A stretch of 64,000 nt of DNA from the NCBI RefSeq assembly GCF_007680845.1, contig NZ_VEIY01000005.1:124001-188000 (forward strand), read 5' to 3'. Positions 57,442 to 64,000 of the stretch are shown piece after piece (the first letter of the stretch is position 1; each line of letters opens with the position of its first letter). The notes beneath the pieces were generated by a model, which worked only from the letters and a program-made list of their open reading frames with translations, made no database searches and was not told the origin of the DNA. A program made the position numbers and the translations under genes. Origin of the DNA: Curtobacterium pusillum. GTDB taxonomy: Bacteria > Actinomycetota > Actinomycetes > Actinomycetales > Microbacteriaceae.

Positions 57442-58962
57442 ATGAGCGAATCCGTCAACCTCCCGGCGCTCGGCGAGAGCGTCACCGAGGGCACGGTGAC
57501 CCGATGGCTGAAGAACGTCGGTGACCGGGTCGAGGTCGACGAGCCGCTGCTCGAGGTCTCGACCGACAAGGTCGACACCGAGATCCCGTCGCCGATCGCC
57601 GGTGTCGTGGAGGAGATCCTCGTGCAGGAGGACGAGACCGTCGAGGTCGGCACCGCGCTCGTGAAGATCGGTGACGGTACCGGTTCGTCCGACGGTGGGT
57701 CCCCCGAGTCCTCCGAAGCGTCGGTCGGCGCCTCGAACGAAGCGGCTGCCGACGCCGAGGAGCCCGAGGCCGCACCGAGCACCGAGCAGCAGGAGGAGGA
57801 GCGCGCGCCCGAGCCCCAGCAGGCCGAGCCCGCTCCGGCCGGCCAGACGCAGCCCGCCGCACCGCAGGCTCCGTCGGCCCCGCCCGCCGCGGCACCGGTC
57901 CCCCAGGCCGCTCCGGTCCCGCCGCCCGCTGCCGCACCGCCGGCACCGGTCCCGGCTCCGGCAGCAGCACCCGCCGCCGCTCCCGCCGCCTCTGCGCCGG
58001 CAGCGACCGCCGCCGTGCCGAACCCGACGCAGGACGCCTCGGCATCCGGCTACGTCACGCCGCTCGTGCGCAAGCTCGCGAACGAGCAGGGCGTGGACCT
58101 GTCGACCGTCACCGGCTCCGGAGTCGGTGGGCGCATCCGCAAGGAGGACGTGCTCGCCGCCGCCGCTGCTGCTGCGCAGGCTCCGGCCGCTTCGGGCTCG
58201 GCTCCGGCCGCGGCCCAGTCCGGCCCGTTCGTCGCCGAGGTCTCCCCGCTCCGCGGCACCCGCGAGAAGATGACCCGCCTCCGCAAGGTCGTCGCCGAGC
58301 GCGCCGTGCAGTCGATGACCTCGACCGCGCAGCTCACCAGCGTCGTCGAGGTGGACGTGACGAAGGTCGCGCAGTTCCGCGACGCGCACAAGGCCGAGTT
58401 CCTCGAGAAGACCGGTTCGAAGCTCTCCTTCATGCCGTTCTTCGCCCTCGCGGCGTCCGAGGCGCTCAAGGCCCACCCGAAGATCAACTCGACGGTCGAC
58501 GCGGACGAGATCGTCTACCCGGAGACCGAGAACGTCTCCATCGCGGTGGACACCGAGCGCGGCCTGCTCACCCCGGTGATCAAGGACGCAGCGTCGCTCG
58601 ACCTCGCGCGGTTCTCGCAGTCGATCGCGGACCTCGCCGAGCGCACGCGCAACAACCAGCTGAAGCCCGACGAGCTCGCGGGCGGCACGTTCACGCTGAC
58701 CAACACCGGTTCGCGTGGCGCGCTGTTCGACACCCCCGTGGTGTTCCTCCCGCAGTCGGCGATCCTCGGCACGGGCATCGTGACGAAGCGTCCGGCGGTC
58801 GTGAAGGTCGACGGGCAGGAAGCGATCGCGATCCGTTCGTTCGTCTACCTCGCGCTGTCGTACGACCACCGGATCATCGACGGTGCCGACGCTTCGCGGT
58901 ACCTCGTCGCGGTGAAGAACCGCCTCGAGGAGGGCAACTTCGGCCCGAACCTCGGGTACTGA
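57442..58962 (+). CDS. sucB: Dihydrolipoamide acyltransferase (E2, SucB type)
   Basis: This is the core acyltransferase of a 2-oxoacid dehydrogenase complex. The 506-residue protein has one lipoyl domain with the modified Lys in STDKVDTEIPSP (about residue 43) and a very long Ala/Pro linker (about 80-195). A peripheral subunit-binding domain follows (YVTPLVRKLANEQGVDLSTV and GGRIRKEDVL), then the catalytic domain ending with SYDHRIIDGADASRYL, which holds the active His. ATG 57442 follows GCGAAGAGGAGTCCACCCG. The E1 gene and lipA/lipB are not in the window, although lipB-lipA often follow here. A strong hairpin lies 33 bases after the stop. Confidence 0.93.
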   Translation: MSESVNLPALGESVTEGTVTRWLKNVGDRVEVDEPLLEVSTDKVDTEIPSPIAGVVEEILVQEDETVEVGTALVKIGDGTGSSDGGSPESSEASVGASNEAAADAEEPEAAPSTEQQEEERAPEPQQAEPAPAGQTQPAAPQAPSAPPAAAPVPQAAPVPPPAAAPPAPVPAPAAAPAAAPAASAPAATAAVPNPTQDASASGYVTPLVRKLANEQGVDLSTVTGSGVGGRIRKEDVLAAAAAAAQAPAASGSAPAAAQSGPFVAEVSPLRGTREKMTRLRKVVAERAVQSMTSTAQLTSVVEVDVTKVAQFRDAHKAEFLEKTGSKLSFMPFFALAASEALKAHPKINSTVDADEIVYPETENVSIAVDTERGLLTPVIKDAASLDLARFSQSIADLAERTRNNQLKPDELAGGTFTLTNTGSRGALFDTPVVFLPQSAILGTGIVTKRPAVVKVDGQEAIAIRSFVYLALSYDHRIIDGADASRYLVAVKNRLEEGNFGPNLGY

Positions 58963-58994
58963 GTCCGAGCTCGACACCGGACCAGCGTCACAGG

Positions 58995-59026
58995 ACGGCC
59001 CCGATCCCACTGCGGATCGGGGCCGT
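58995..59026 (+). terminator. Hairpin terminator after sucB
   Basis: acggccccgatcc and ggatcggggccgt pair perfectly around a 6-base loop. The right arm is the start of a tandem 35-base duplication that also covers the 3' end of the next, convergent gene. Confidence 0.82.
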
Positions 59027-59083
59027 TCCCGTTCGCGTCAGCCGAGCGGGATCGGGGCCGTTCCCGTTCGCGTCAGCCGAGCG
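59014..59083. repeat. 35-base tandem duplication at a gene 3' end
   Basis: The unit beginning ggatcggggccgttcccgtt and ending cgtcagccgagcg is present twice in perfect tandem (59014-59048 and 59049-59083). Each copy contains the minus-strand stop codon TGA of the convergent gene and one hairpin arm of the sucB terminator. Confidence 0.9.
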
Positions 59084-59996
59084 CCGAGACGGCCGCGACC
59101 GTGAGTCCGGCGGCGACGACGAGGCCGACGACCACGTGTCGGAGCGGCACGCGCTGGTCGGCGCCGACCGGGAGGCCGCGTTCCACGGCGTCCCGGACCA
59201 CCGCCGTGAGGAACGCGACGGCGCCATCGTCGGGGCGCATCGACTGCATCGACCGCCTCGACCGCGTCGACGAGGAGACCGGAGCGACGTACCCGCCGAG
59301 CAGGTCGTCCGAGGGAGGTTCCCACCGGACCGGCCTCGGGGCAGCGGTCGCCCGGACGACCGCCAGAGCTGCACGGACCGACGTGGCGTCGCCGTCGAGG
59401 GCTTCCGCCAACACGCCGTCGACCGTCTGGCGGTCAGGATCCCTGGCGTCCGTCCGTTCCCACACCACCCGGGCGGCGAGGACGAGGATCCGGTCGCCGG
59501 GCTGCACCCGTGCGCCGCGGACTGCTGCGCGGCGCCCCGCCGGCGGATCGTGGCGCGCGGGGGCGCTCGGAGCATCGCCCGCGGGGGCTCGCGCTGAGGG
59601 ATCCGGCGCCCCAGGAAGTCGAGCGGCTGGCGGCCGGTCACAGAGCACCACCGCGCCGGCATCGTCCACCAGGACGTCGTCGAGGGTGGCCGCCCCGATG
59701 TGGACCGCTCCGCTCCGCTCCGCCGCGGCGAGTTCCAGGAGCGGCACGCTGAGGGTCACCGCCACGCCGGTCGTCAGCGTGCCGATCGTGTCGAGCGCCG
59801 CGGACAGCGGAGTTCCAGACGGCCGCAGGACGTCGACCGCCAGGCATCCGTCGGGGAGCCGTCCGACCGCGGCCACCGGCGCGAGGTGCCGGCCGCACCA
59901 TCCCGTGCCGACCGTCGAGCGATCGGCGCACCAGGCGAGCACCGGCTGCTCGTCGTCGGTCGCGCACCAGCGGACGTGATCGGTGACCATCTGCAT
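59073..59996 (-). CDS. Membrane-anchored protein with degenerate protein-kinase-like segment
   Basis: This 307-residue protein I cannot place in a named family. Residues about 95-135 (ELAAAERSGAVHIGAATLDD then VLVDDAGAVVLCDRP) line up with the catalytic loop to DFG region of Ser/Thr kinases (HxDxxxxNVLvd.dG.v.liDfg). The catalytic Asp, the Asn and the DFG glycine are not conserved, so it would be a pseudokinase. A C-terminal hydrophobic helix (HVVVGLVVAAGLTVAAVSAL) would anchor it to the membrane. ATG 59996 follows AAGGTGGTCGTC. It occupies the place where lipB-lipA often stand between sucB and DUF4191. The kinase resemblance is my reading and needs a profile search. Confidence 0.65.
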   Translation of the reverse strand: MQMVTDHVRWCATDDEQPVLAWCADRSTVGTGWCGRHLAPVAAVGRLPDGCLAVDVLRPSGTPLSAALDTIGTLTTGVAVTLSVPLLELAAAERSGAVHIGAATLDDVLVDDAGAVVLCDRPPAARLPGAPDPSARAPAGDAPSAPARHDPPAGRRAAVRGARVQPGDRILVLAARVVWERTDARDPDRQTVDGVLAEALDGDATSVRAALAVVRATAAPRPVRWEPPSDDLLGGYVAPVSSSTRSRRSMQSMRPDDGAVAFLTAVVRDAVERGLPVGADQRVPLRHVVVGLVVAAGLTVAAVSALG

Positions 59997-60122
59997 GACG
60001 ACCACCTTGTCGGGAGGTGAGTCGCGCCTCCCGTCCGGGCCCGGTCTTGTGGAGAACGCTGTTCGCCCACAGCCGGACCACCGGAGGTTCGGACAGGTCG
60101 GCGCAGGCCGTATCCTGGTCGC

Positions 60123-60851
60123 ATGGCACGCAGCAGTTCTCAAGGTACGACGGCGAAGGAGCCGGGTCGTCTCAAGCAGATGTACCAGGTCTTCACCATG
60201 ACCCGTCGGGCAGACCCGAGCTCGATCTGGTGGTTCGCCCTCGCGTTCGTGGTCCCGGTGGTGCTGGGCGTCCTGCTCGCGCTGCTGCTCCCCGGTCAGA
60301 ACTGGCTCGCGATCGTCCTGTGGATCGTCGCCGGCGTGCTGCTCGGCGTGCTGCTGTTCCTGATCGTCCTCGGTCGCCTCGCTGAGCGCGCCGCGTACTC
60401 GCAGATCGAAGGGCAGCCCGGAGCCGTCGGCGCCGTGCTGTCGAACTCGCTCCGTCGTCAGTGGCGCTCGAGCGAGATGCCCGTCGCGGTCCACGGTCGC
60501 TCGCAGGCCGCTGTCTACCGTGCGGTGGGCACCCCGGGCGTCGTCCTCATCACCGAGGGCCAGCGCGGCAACCTCAACCGCCAGGTCGACGAGGAGCGCC
60601 GCAAGGTGCAGCGCATCGTCCCGAACGTCCCGGTGCACGTGGTCCACGTGGCCTCCGGCAAGGACGGTGCGGGTGACGACGGCGTGACGCTGCACAAGCT
60701 CCCCCGTGCGATGAACAAGTTCAAGAAGGCGCTCAACCGGAACGAGGTCCTGGCGGTCGCGAACCGTCTCGACTCGCTGACGCAGAGCCCGGCCTCCGCG
60801 ATCCCGAAGGGCATGGACCCGATGCGGGCGCGTGCCGGGCGTCCGCGCTGA
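60123..60851 (+). CDS. DUF4191 family membrane protein
   Basis: This 242-residue conserved actinobacterial protein is normally found between the lipoate genes and glnA. It has two adjacent membrane helices at about residues 37-85 (IWWFALAFVVPVVLGVLLAL and IVLWIVAGVLLGVLLFLIVL). A cytoplasmic domain follows with QPGAVGAVLSNSLRRQWRSS and VYRAVGTPGVVLITEGQRGN, and a basic C-terminus. Function is unknown. The N-terminus SSSQGTTAKEPGRLKQMYQV matches the family. A perfect 17-base-stem hairpin follows the gene. Confidence 0.88.
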   Translation: MARSSSQGTTAKEPGRLKQMYQVFTMTRRADPSSIWWFALAFVVPVVLGVLLALLLPGQNWLAIVLWIVAGVLLGVLLFLIVLGRLAERAAYSQIEGQPGAVGAVLSNSLRRQWRSSEMPVAVHGRSQAAVYRAVGTPGVVLITEGQRGNLNRQVDEERRKVQRIVPNVPVHVVHVASGKDGAGDDGVTLHKLPRAMNKFKKALNRNEVLAVANRLDSLTQSPASAIPKGMDPMRARAGRPR

Positions 60852-60874
60852 CCCAGCGCCCGCGGCGCCTCACC

Positions 60875-60914
60875 GCAGAACGCCCCCGACCGTGCCAGGT
60901 CGGGGGCGTTCTGC
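60875..60914 (+). terminator. Hairpin terminator after DUF4191 gene
   Basis: gcagaacgcccccgacc and ggtcgggggcgttctgc form a perfect 17-base stem with a 6-base loop, 23 bases after the stop codon. Confidence 0.85.
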
Positions 60915-60950
60915 TCTGCGGGTGTGGTGCCGGCCGGACGCGCTCGGCGT

Positions 60951-61093
60951 GCCGGGCGCGGGTGACGCCGGGCGCGGGCGACGGCTGGCACACGTGACGG
61001 CGGGCACGGGCGACGGCTGGCACGCGTGACGGCGGGCACGGGCGACACCGGCCGCGGGTGACGCCGGGCGCGGGCGACACCGCGCGGTGTGAC
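60951..61093. repeat. Tandem minisatellite of about 16-base units
   Basis: Alternating units of the type gacggcgggcacgggc and gacggctggcacgcgt, with variants such as gacgccgggcgcgggc, run for about nine copies. The array lies in the 427-base gap between the DUF4191 and RDD genes (60852-61278), which also holds a terminator and a family 1 repeat. There are no unique spacers, so this is not a CRISPR array. Confidence 0.75.
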
Positions 61094-61102
61094 GCCCCCG
61101 AT

Positions 61103-61216
61103 GCGACACCGCTGTTGTCGAACGACATCGGGTTTGTCGCACCCGCACGCCTGCAACGGTTGCACACGCGGGATTGCGACACCGCGGGTGTCGTACGACA
61201 GCGACGAAGTCGTTCG
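61103..61216. repeat. Intergenic palindromic repeat, family 1
   Basis: Two CGACA/TGTCG modules (gcgacaccgctgttgtcgaa + cgacatcgggtttgtcg and gcgacaccgcgggtgtcgta + cgacagcgacgaagtcg) flank a spacer containing gcaacggttgc. It has the same architecture as 8151-8262. Confidence 0.72.
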
Positions 61217-61278
61217 ACGTCGACGCAGAGGACGGCGTCGCGCCCTGGCAGTCCCCCGCCCCAGAGGCGCCGCACCCG

Positions 61279-61836
61279 TCAGCGCCGGACCAACACCGTC
61301 CCCGCGATGCGGTCGTGCGCCCCGCGGCTGTCCCGGTCGATGATGAGCGCCGGCACGACCAGGCAGAGCAGCAGCGTCCGGACGACCGGCCGCCACACCC
61401 CGACGTAGCCGCCCCGCATCGGCACCACGCGGAGTCCGACACAGATGTGCCCGAACGACCCCGACAGCAGGCAGATGAACAGGATCTGCAGCGCGGCGAA
61501 GATCGCGATCTGGATCCACGAGTGGGTGATGTCACCGGAGCCGTTCACGGGCGACCACACACCGGTGACGTAGGCGACGAGGTCGGCCAGGGCGCCGTCG
61601 ATGAGCAGTGCGACGACACGCCGACCGATGCGGCCGACGCTGCGGGGTCCTTCCTCGGGCAGGCCGAGGTCCTTGCCGGGCCAGCCGTCCGGGTGCGCGG
61701 ACGACCGGGACCCGGACCCGCCCGACCCCGACGACCCAGATCCGAACCCCGACCCCGCGGCCCGGGACCCGGACGAGCCAGCCCCGGACGACCCGGAGCC
61801 GGACGAAGCGGACGACGGACTGGTGCTGCGGGCCAT
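61279..61836 (-). CDS. RDD family membrane protein
   Basis: This 185-residue membrane protein has a disordered Ser/Gly-rich N-terminus (about residues 1-45) followed by the RDD domain. The domain includes GRRVVALLIDGALADLVAYV (first helix with the conserved Arg and Asp), a second helix IQIAIFAALQILFICLLSGS, and WRPVVRTLLLCLVVPALIID. RDD proteins are sometimes transporters or ion-linked, but no substrate is implied here. The gene lies divergently from glnA, its normal neighbour. The GlnR-like site lies between them and could affect both. Confidence 0.88.
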   Translation of the reverse strand: MARSTSPSSASSGSGSSGAGSSGSRAAGSGFGSGSSGSGGSGSRSSAHPDGWPGKDLGLPEEGPRSVGRIGRRVVALLIDGALADLVAYVTGVWSPVNGSGDITHSWIQIAIFAALQILFICLLSGSFGHICVGLRVVPMRGGYVGVWRPVVRTLLLCLVVPALIIDRDSRGAHDRIAGTVLVRR

Positions 61837-61864
61837 GCTCCAAGGGTACGGCGAACCGCCCGTC

Positions 61865-61902
61865 GTAACACGCACGAAACAATCCAGTCATGTCCGGGAA
61901 AC
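61865..61902 (+). promoter_or_regulatory. Probable GlnR binding site upstream of glnA
   Basis: The sequence reads GTAAC-n6-GAAAC-n6-GTCAT-n6-GAAAC. It matches the actinobacterial GlnR consensus GTnAC-n6-GAAAC-n6-GTnAC-n6-GAAAC in three boxes exactly and in the third except its last base, with perfect spacing. It lies 75-112 bases upstream of glnA. Confidence 0.82.
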
Positions 61903-61976
61903 TCGGTGTCAATAGCCTCGTCGGAGGGTGCACCCGCGGCACCTCCACATCACCCAAACCCCCTGGAGATCGACAC

Positions 61977-63401
61977 ATGTTCAGCGATTCCTCCGAGGTC
62001 CTGGCCTTCATCAAGGACACGGACGTCAAGTTCCTCGACATCCGCTTCACCGACCTGCCCGGTGTGCAGCAGCACTTCAACATCCCGGCGTCCACGGTCG
62101 ACGAGGACTTCTTCTCGGTCGGTCAGCTCTTCGACGGCTCCTCGATCCGCGGCTTCGCCTCGATCCACGAGTCGGACATGCAGCTCATCCCTGACGTGAC
62201 CACGGCGTACATCGACCAGTTCCGCGCCGAGCGCACGCTGATCATGATCTTCGACATCTACAACCCGCGGAACGGCGAGATCTACGGCCGTGACCCGCGC
62301 CAGGTCGCCAAGAAGGCGGAGAAGTACCTCGCCTCGACCGGCATCGCGGACACCGCGTTCTTCGCCCCCGAGGCCGAGTTCTACATCTTCGACGACGTCC
62401 GCTACTCGGTCACGCAGAACAAGTCGTTCTACTCGGTCGACTCCGAAGAGGGCGCGTGGAACACCGGCCGTGAGGAAGAGGGCGGCAACCTCGCCAACAA
62501 GACCCCGTACAAGGGCGGCTACTTCCCGGTCTCCCCGGTCGACAAGACGGCCGACCTGCGTGACGACATCACCCTCAAGCTGATCGAGGCGGGCTTCGAG
62601 CTCGAGCGCTCGCACCACGAGGTGGGCACCGGCGGCCAGCAGGAGATCAACTACAAGTTCGACACGATGGTCCACGCCGCGGACGACATCCTCAAGTTCA
62701 AGTACATCGTCAAGAACACGGCCGACCAGTGGGGCAAGGTCGCCACGTTCATGCCGAAGCCGCTCTTCGGCGACAACGGCTCGGGCATGCACACTCACCA
62801 GTCGCTGTGGAACGACGGCAAGCCGCTCTTCTACGACGAGAACGGCTACGGCGGCCTCTCCGACCTCGCCCGCTGGTACATCGGCGGCATCCTGAAGCAC
62901 GCCTCGGCGCTGCTCGCCTTCACGAACCCGTCGATCAACTCCTACCACCGCCTGGTGAAGGGCTTCGAGGCGCCGGTCAACCTGGTCTACTCGGCCGGCA
63001 ACCGCTCCGCTGCGATCCGCATCCCGATCACGGGCACGAACCCGAAGGCGAAGCGCATCGAGTTCCGCGCGCCGGACGCCTCGGGCAACCCGTACCTCGC
63101 CTTCGCCGCGCAGCTCATGGCGGGCCTCGACGGCATCCAGAACCGCATCGAGCCGCACGAGCCGGTCGACAAGGACCTCTACGAGCTCCCCCCGGAGGAG
63201 GCCAAGGGCATCCCCCAGGTCCCCGGCTCGCTCGACGAGGCCCTCGACGCGCTCGAGGCGGACCACGAGTTCCTCACGAAGGGCAACGTCTTCACCGAGG
63301 ACCTCATCCAGACCTGGATCGACTACAAGCGCGAGAACGAGATCCTCCCGCTGGCCCAGCGCCCGCACCCGTTCGAGTACGAGCTGTACTTCGGCGTCTG
63401 A
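61977..63401 (+). CDS. glnA: Glutamine synthetase type I
   Basis: GlnA makes glutamine from glutamate, ammonium and ATP. The 474-residue dodecameric GSI-beta enzyme has the [17 protein letters not shown] segment, metal-binding [10 protein letters not shown], the ATP region [34 protein letters not shown], and [10 protein letters not shown]. The adenylylation Tyr is present in [16 protein letters not shown], so control by a GlnE-type adenylyltransferase is possible. ATG 61977 follows CCCTGGAGATCGACAC. A GlnR-like site is upstream and a strong perfect hairpin downstream. It has the normal neighbours DUF4191 and RDD. Confidence 0.96.
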   Translation: MFSDSSEVLAFIKDTDVKFLDIRFTDLPGVQQHFNIPASTVDEDFFSVGQLFDGSSIRGFASIHESDMQLIPDVTTAYIDQFRAERTLIMIFDIYNPRNGEIYGRDPRQVAKKAEKYLASTGIADTAFFAPEAEFYIFDDVRYSVTQNKSFYSVDSEEGAWNTGREEEGGNLANKTPYKGGYFPVSPVDKTADLRDDITLKLIEAGFELERSHHEVGTGGQQEINYKFDTMVHAADDILKFKYIVKNTADQWGKVATFMPKPLFGDNGSGMHTHQSLWNDGKPLFYDENGYGGLSDLARWYIGGILKHASALLAFTNPSINSYHRLVKGFEAPVNLVYSAGNRSAAIRIPITGTNPKAKRIEFRAPDASGNPYLAFAAQLMAGLDGIQNRIEPHEPVDKDLYELPPEEAKGIPQVPGSLDEALDALEADHEFLTKGNVFTEDLIQTWIDYKRENEILPLAQRPHPFEYELYFGV

Positions 63402-63424
63402 GCCTCCCCGCTCAGCAGCACGAC

Positions 63425-63460
63425 GAAGGGCCCCGCACCGTCACCGGTGCGGGGCCCTTC
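63425..63460 (+). terminator. Strong hairpin terminator after glnA
   Basis: gaagggccccgcaccg and cggtgcggggcccttc form a perfect 16-base stem around a TCAC loop, 23 bases after the glnA stop. Confidence 0.9.
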
Positions 63461-63483
63461 CGCGTGCGGCGGTCGCGCCGCAA

Positions 63484-63557
63484 CCCGAGTCTCGGTTCGA
63501 GCGACGCTTCTCGGGTCCCGTGGCACGAGATCGGTCGCCCCGCGCGAGTCTCGCGCC
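63484..63557. repeat. Family 5 intergenic repeat after glnA
   Basis: The modules cgagtctcgg, gagcgacgcttctcgg, cacgagatcggtcgcc and cgcgagtctcgcg mirror each other around gtcccgtgg. A related element lies in the parC-parE gap. It is one of three different palindrome families packed into the 438-base gap 63402-63839 between convergent glnA and the UDP-sugar dehydrogenase gene. Confidence 0.55.
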
Positions 63558-63589
63558 GGGACGAGCGCAAGCACGTGCAGTGGTGGTGA

Positions 63590-63642
63590 CCGTCTGGAGG
63601 CGCGGTGCCGGTCCGCCGGGCCGGCACCGCGCCTCCAGGCGG
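63590..63642. repeat. Family 2 palindrome after glnA
   Basis: ccgtctggaggcgcggtgcc and ggcaccgcgcctccaggcgg pair around a 13-base loop that is itself GC-rich (ggtccgccgggcc). It is one of eight family 2 copies or part-copies in the window. Confidence 0.75.
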
Positions 63643-63686
63643 TCGCCCTGGCACGTTCCTTCCCAGAACGCCTGCGATGGCAAGCG

Positions 63687-63733
63687 GAATCGGGCGTACC
63701 CGGCCGGATGAACCCGCCAGGTACGCCCGATTC
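63687..63733. repeat. Family 4 palindrome
   Basis: gaatcgggcgtacc and ggtacgcccgattc, perfect 14-base arms around a 19-base loop, followed by a further half copy (aggtacgcccgat) to about 63751. It matches the arrangement at 39832-39908, including the trailing half copy. Confidence 0.75.
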
Positions 63734-63839
63734 GACCAGGTACGCCCGATAAGACACGCGACCAGGCACCAAGGCCCCCCGCGCACGCGAACGGGGCCCG
63801 CACCGCCCCGGCACGGACCCCGCTTCGCGGACGGCGGAC

Positions 63840-64000
63840 CTACCGCGCGGTGGCCACCGCGTCGTACGTCCCCGCAGCGACGCTCACGGGTGCACCCGTG
63901 ACCGGGGTGGGCCGTCCCAGGGAACGGACGGTCCAACCCGCCTTGACCCAGTCGGTGACCGGGAGGCAGTTGCGGGCGTCGATGACGAACCGACGCCCGA
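63840..64000 (-). CDS. UDP-glucose/GDP-mannose dehydrogenase family protein, C-terminal fragment
   Basis: Only the last 52 or so codons are in the window, with the gene running in from beyond 64000. The translated end reads GRRFVIDARNCLPVTDWVKA followed by GWTVRSLGRPTPVTG. The pattern vvDARNxLd...W...GWty.alGRp is the C-terminal signature of bacterial UDP-glucose 6-dehydrogenases, which make UDP-glucuronate for surface polysaccharides. The stop codon is TAG at 63842-63840. It is convergent with glnA. A Ugd assignment is likely, but the catalytic region is not visible. Confidence 0.75.
   Translation of the reverse strand, partial: GRRFVIDARNCLPVTDWVKAGWTVRSLGRPTPVTGAPVSVAAGTYDAVATAR

Noticed and set aside
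60951..61093. Possible CRISPR array
   Set aside because: Units of about 16 bases are directly adjacent with no unique spacers, and no cas genes are present.

Overview
The window is very GC-rich (about 70% by eye) and densely coded. Its gene order is typical of an actinobacterium of the family Microbacteriaceae: DUF4193, SepH, a parC/parE pair, rpoD-murT-gatD, dut-DUF3710-DUF3159-acnA-dxs, DUF3000-RNase D-thiolase-FadB, and pepA-lpdA-sucB-DUF4191-RDD-glnA. The motility genes make a motile genus such as Curtobacterium a reasonable guess. That name is inferred from family content and not proved. No rRNA, tRNA, CRISPR array or insertion sequence was seen.

Layout. 1-8087 is the end of a flagellar region: fliD, fliS and a small gene, flagellin and fliA on the minus strand, and flgN-flgK-flgL-fliW on the plus strand. 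8088-17689 holds assorted genes: a DUF559-type protein, an EcsC-like protein, a lone KAS III, an aldo/keto reductase, a tyrosine phosphatase, amtB, zapE, a rhodanese and sufE. 17831-24730 is an accessory island: an 1,799-residue Rhs/YD-repeat toxin whose C-terminus looks like an R-S-ExE ADP-ribosyltransferase, a small overlapping gene that is the natural immunity candidate, and a frameshifted Imm26-like remnant. 24914-34254 carries a hydrolase, DUF3000, RNase D, the fadA/fadB beta-oxidation pair and dxs. 34364-48298 carries aconitase, the dut cluster, SepH, a phosphodiesterase-like protein, topoisomerase IV and small zinc-ribbon-like proteins. 48397-53238 carries gatD, murT, the primary sigma factor and an MFS transporter. 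53378-64000 carries PAC2, PepA, Lpd, the E2 acyltransferase, a degenerate kinase-like membrane protein, DUF4191, RDD, glutamine synthetase and the 3' end of a UDP-sugar dehydrogenase.

How parts work together. The flagellar genes encode hook-filament junction, cap, filament and chaperones plus their sigma factor. amtB and glnA each have a well-spaced four-box GlnR-type site upstream, so ammonium uptake and glutamine synthesis look co-regulated. murT and gatD follow rpoD with almost no gap. Both proteins contain no cysteine, and GatD has lost both catalytic residues (Cys and His), so the pair probably does not amidate lipid II in the usual way. This is the most unusual system seen here.

The intergenic gaps hold at least five families of long palindromes, each repeated two to eight times in the window. 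Many sit between convergent genes, where they may double as terminators.
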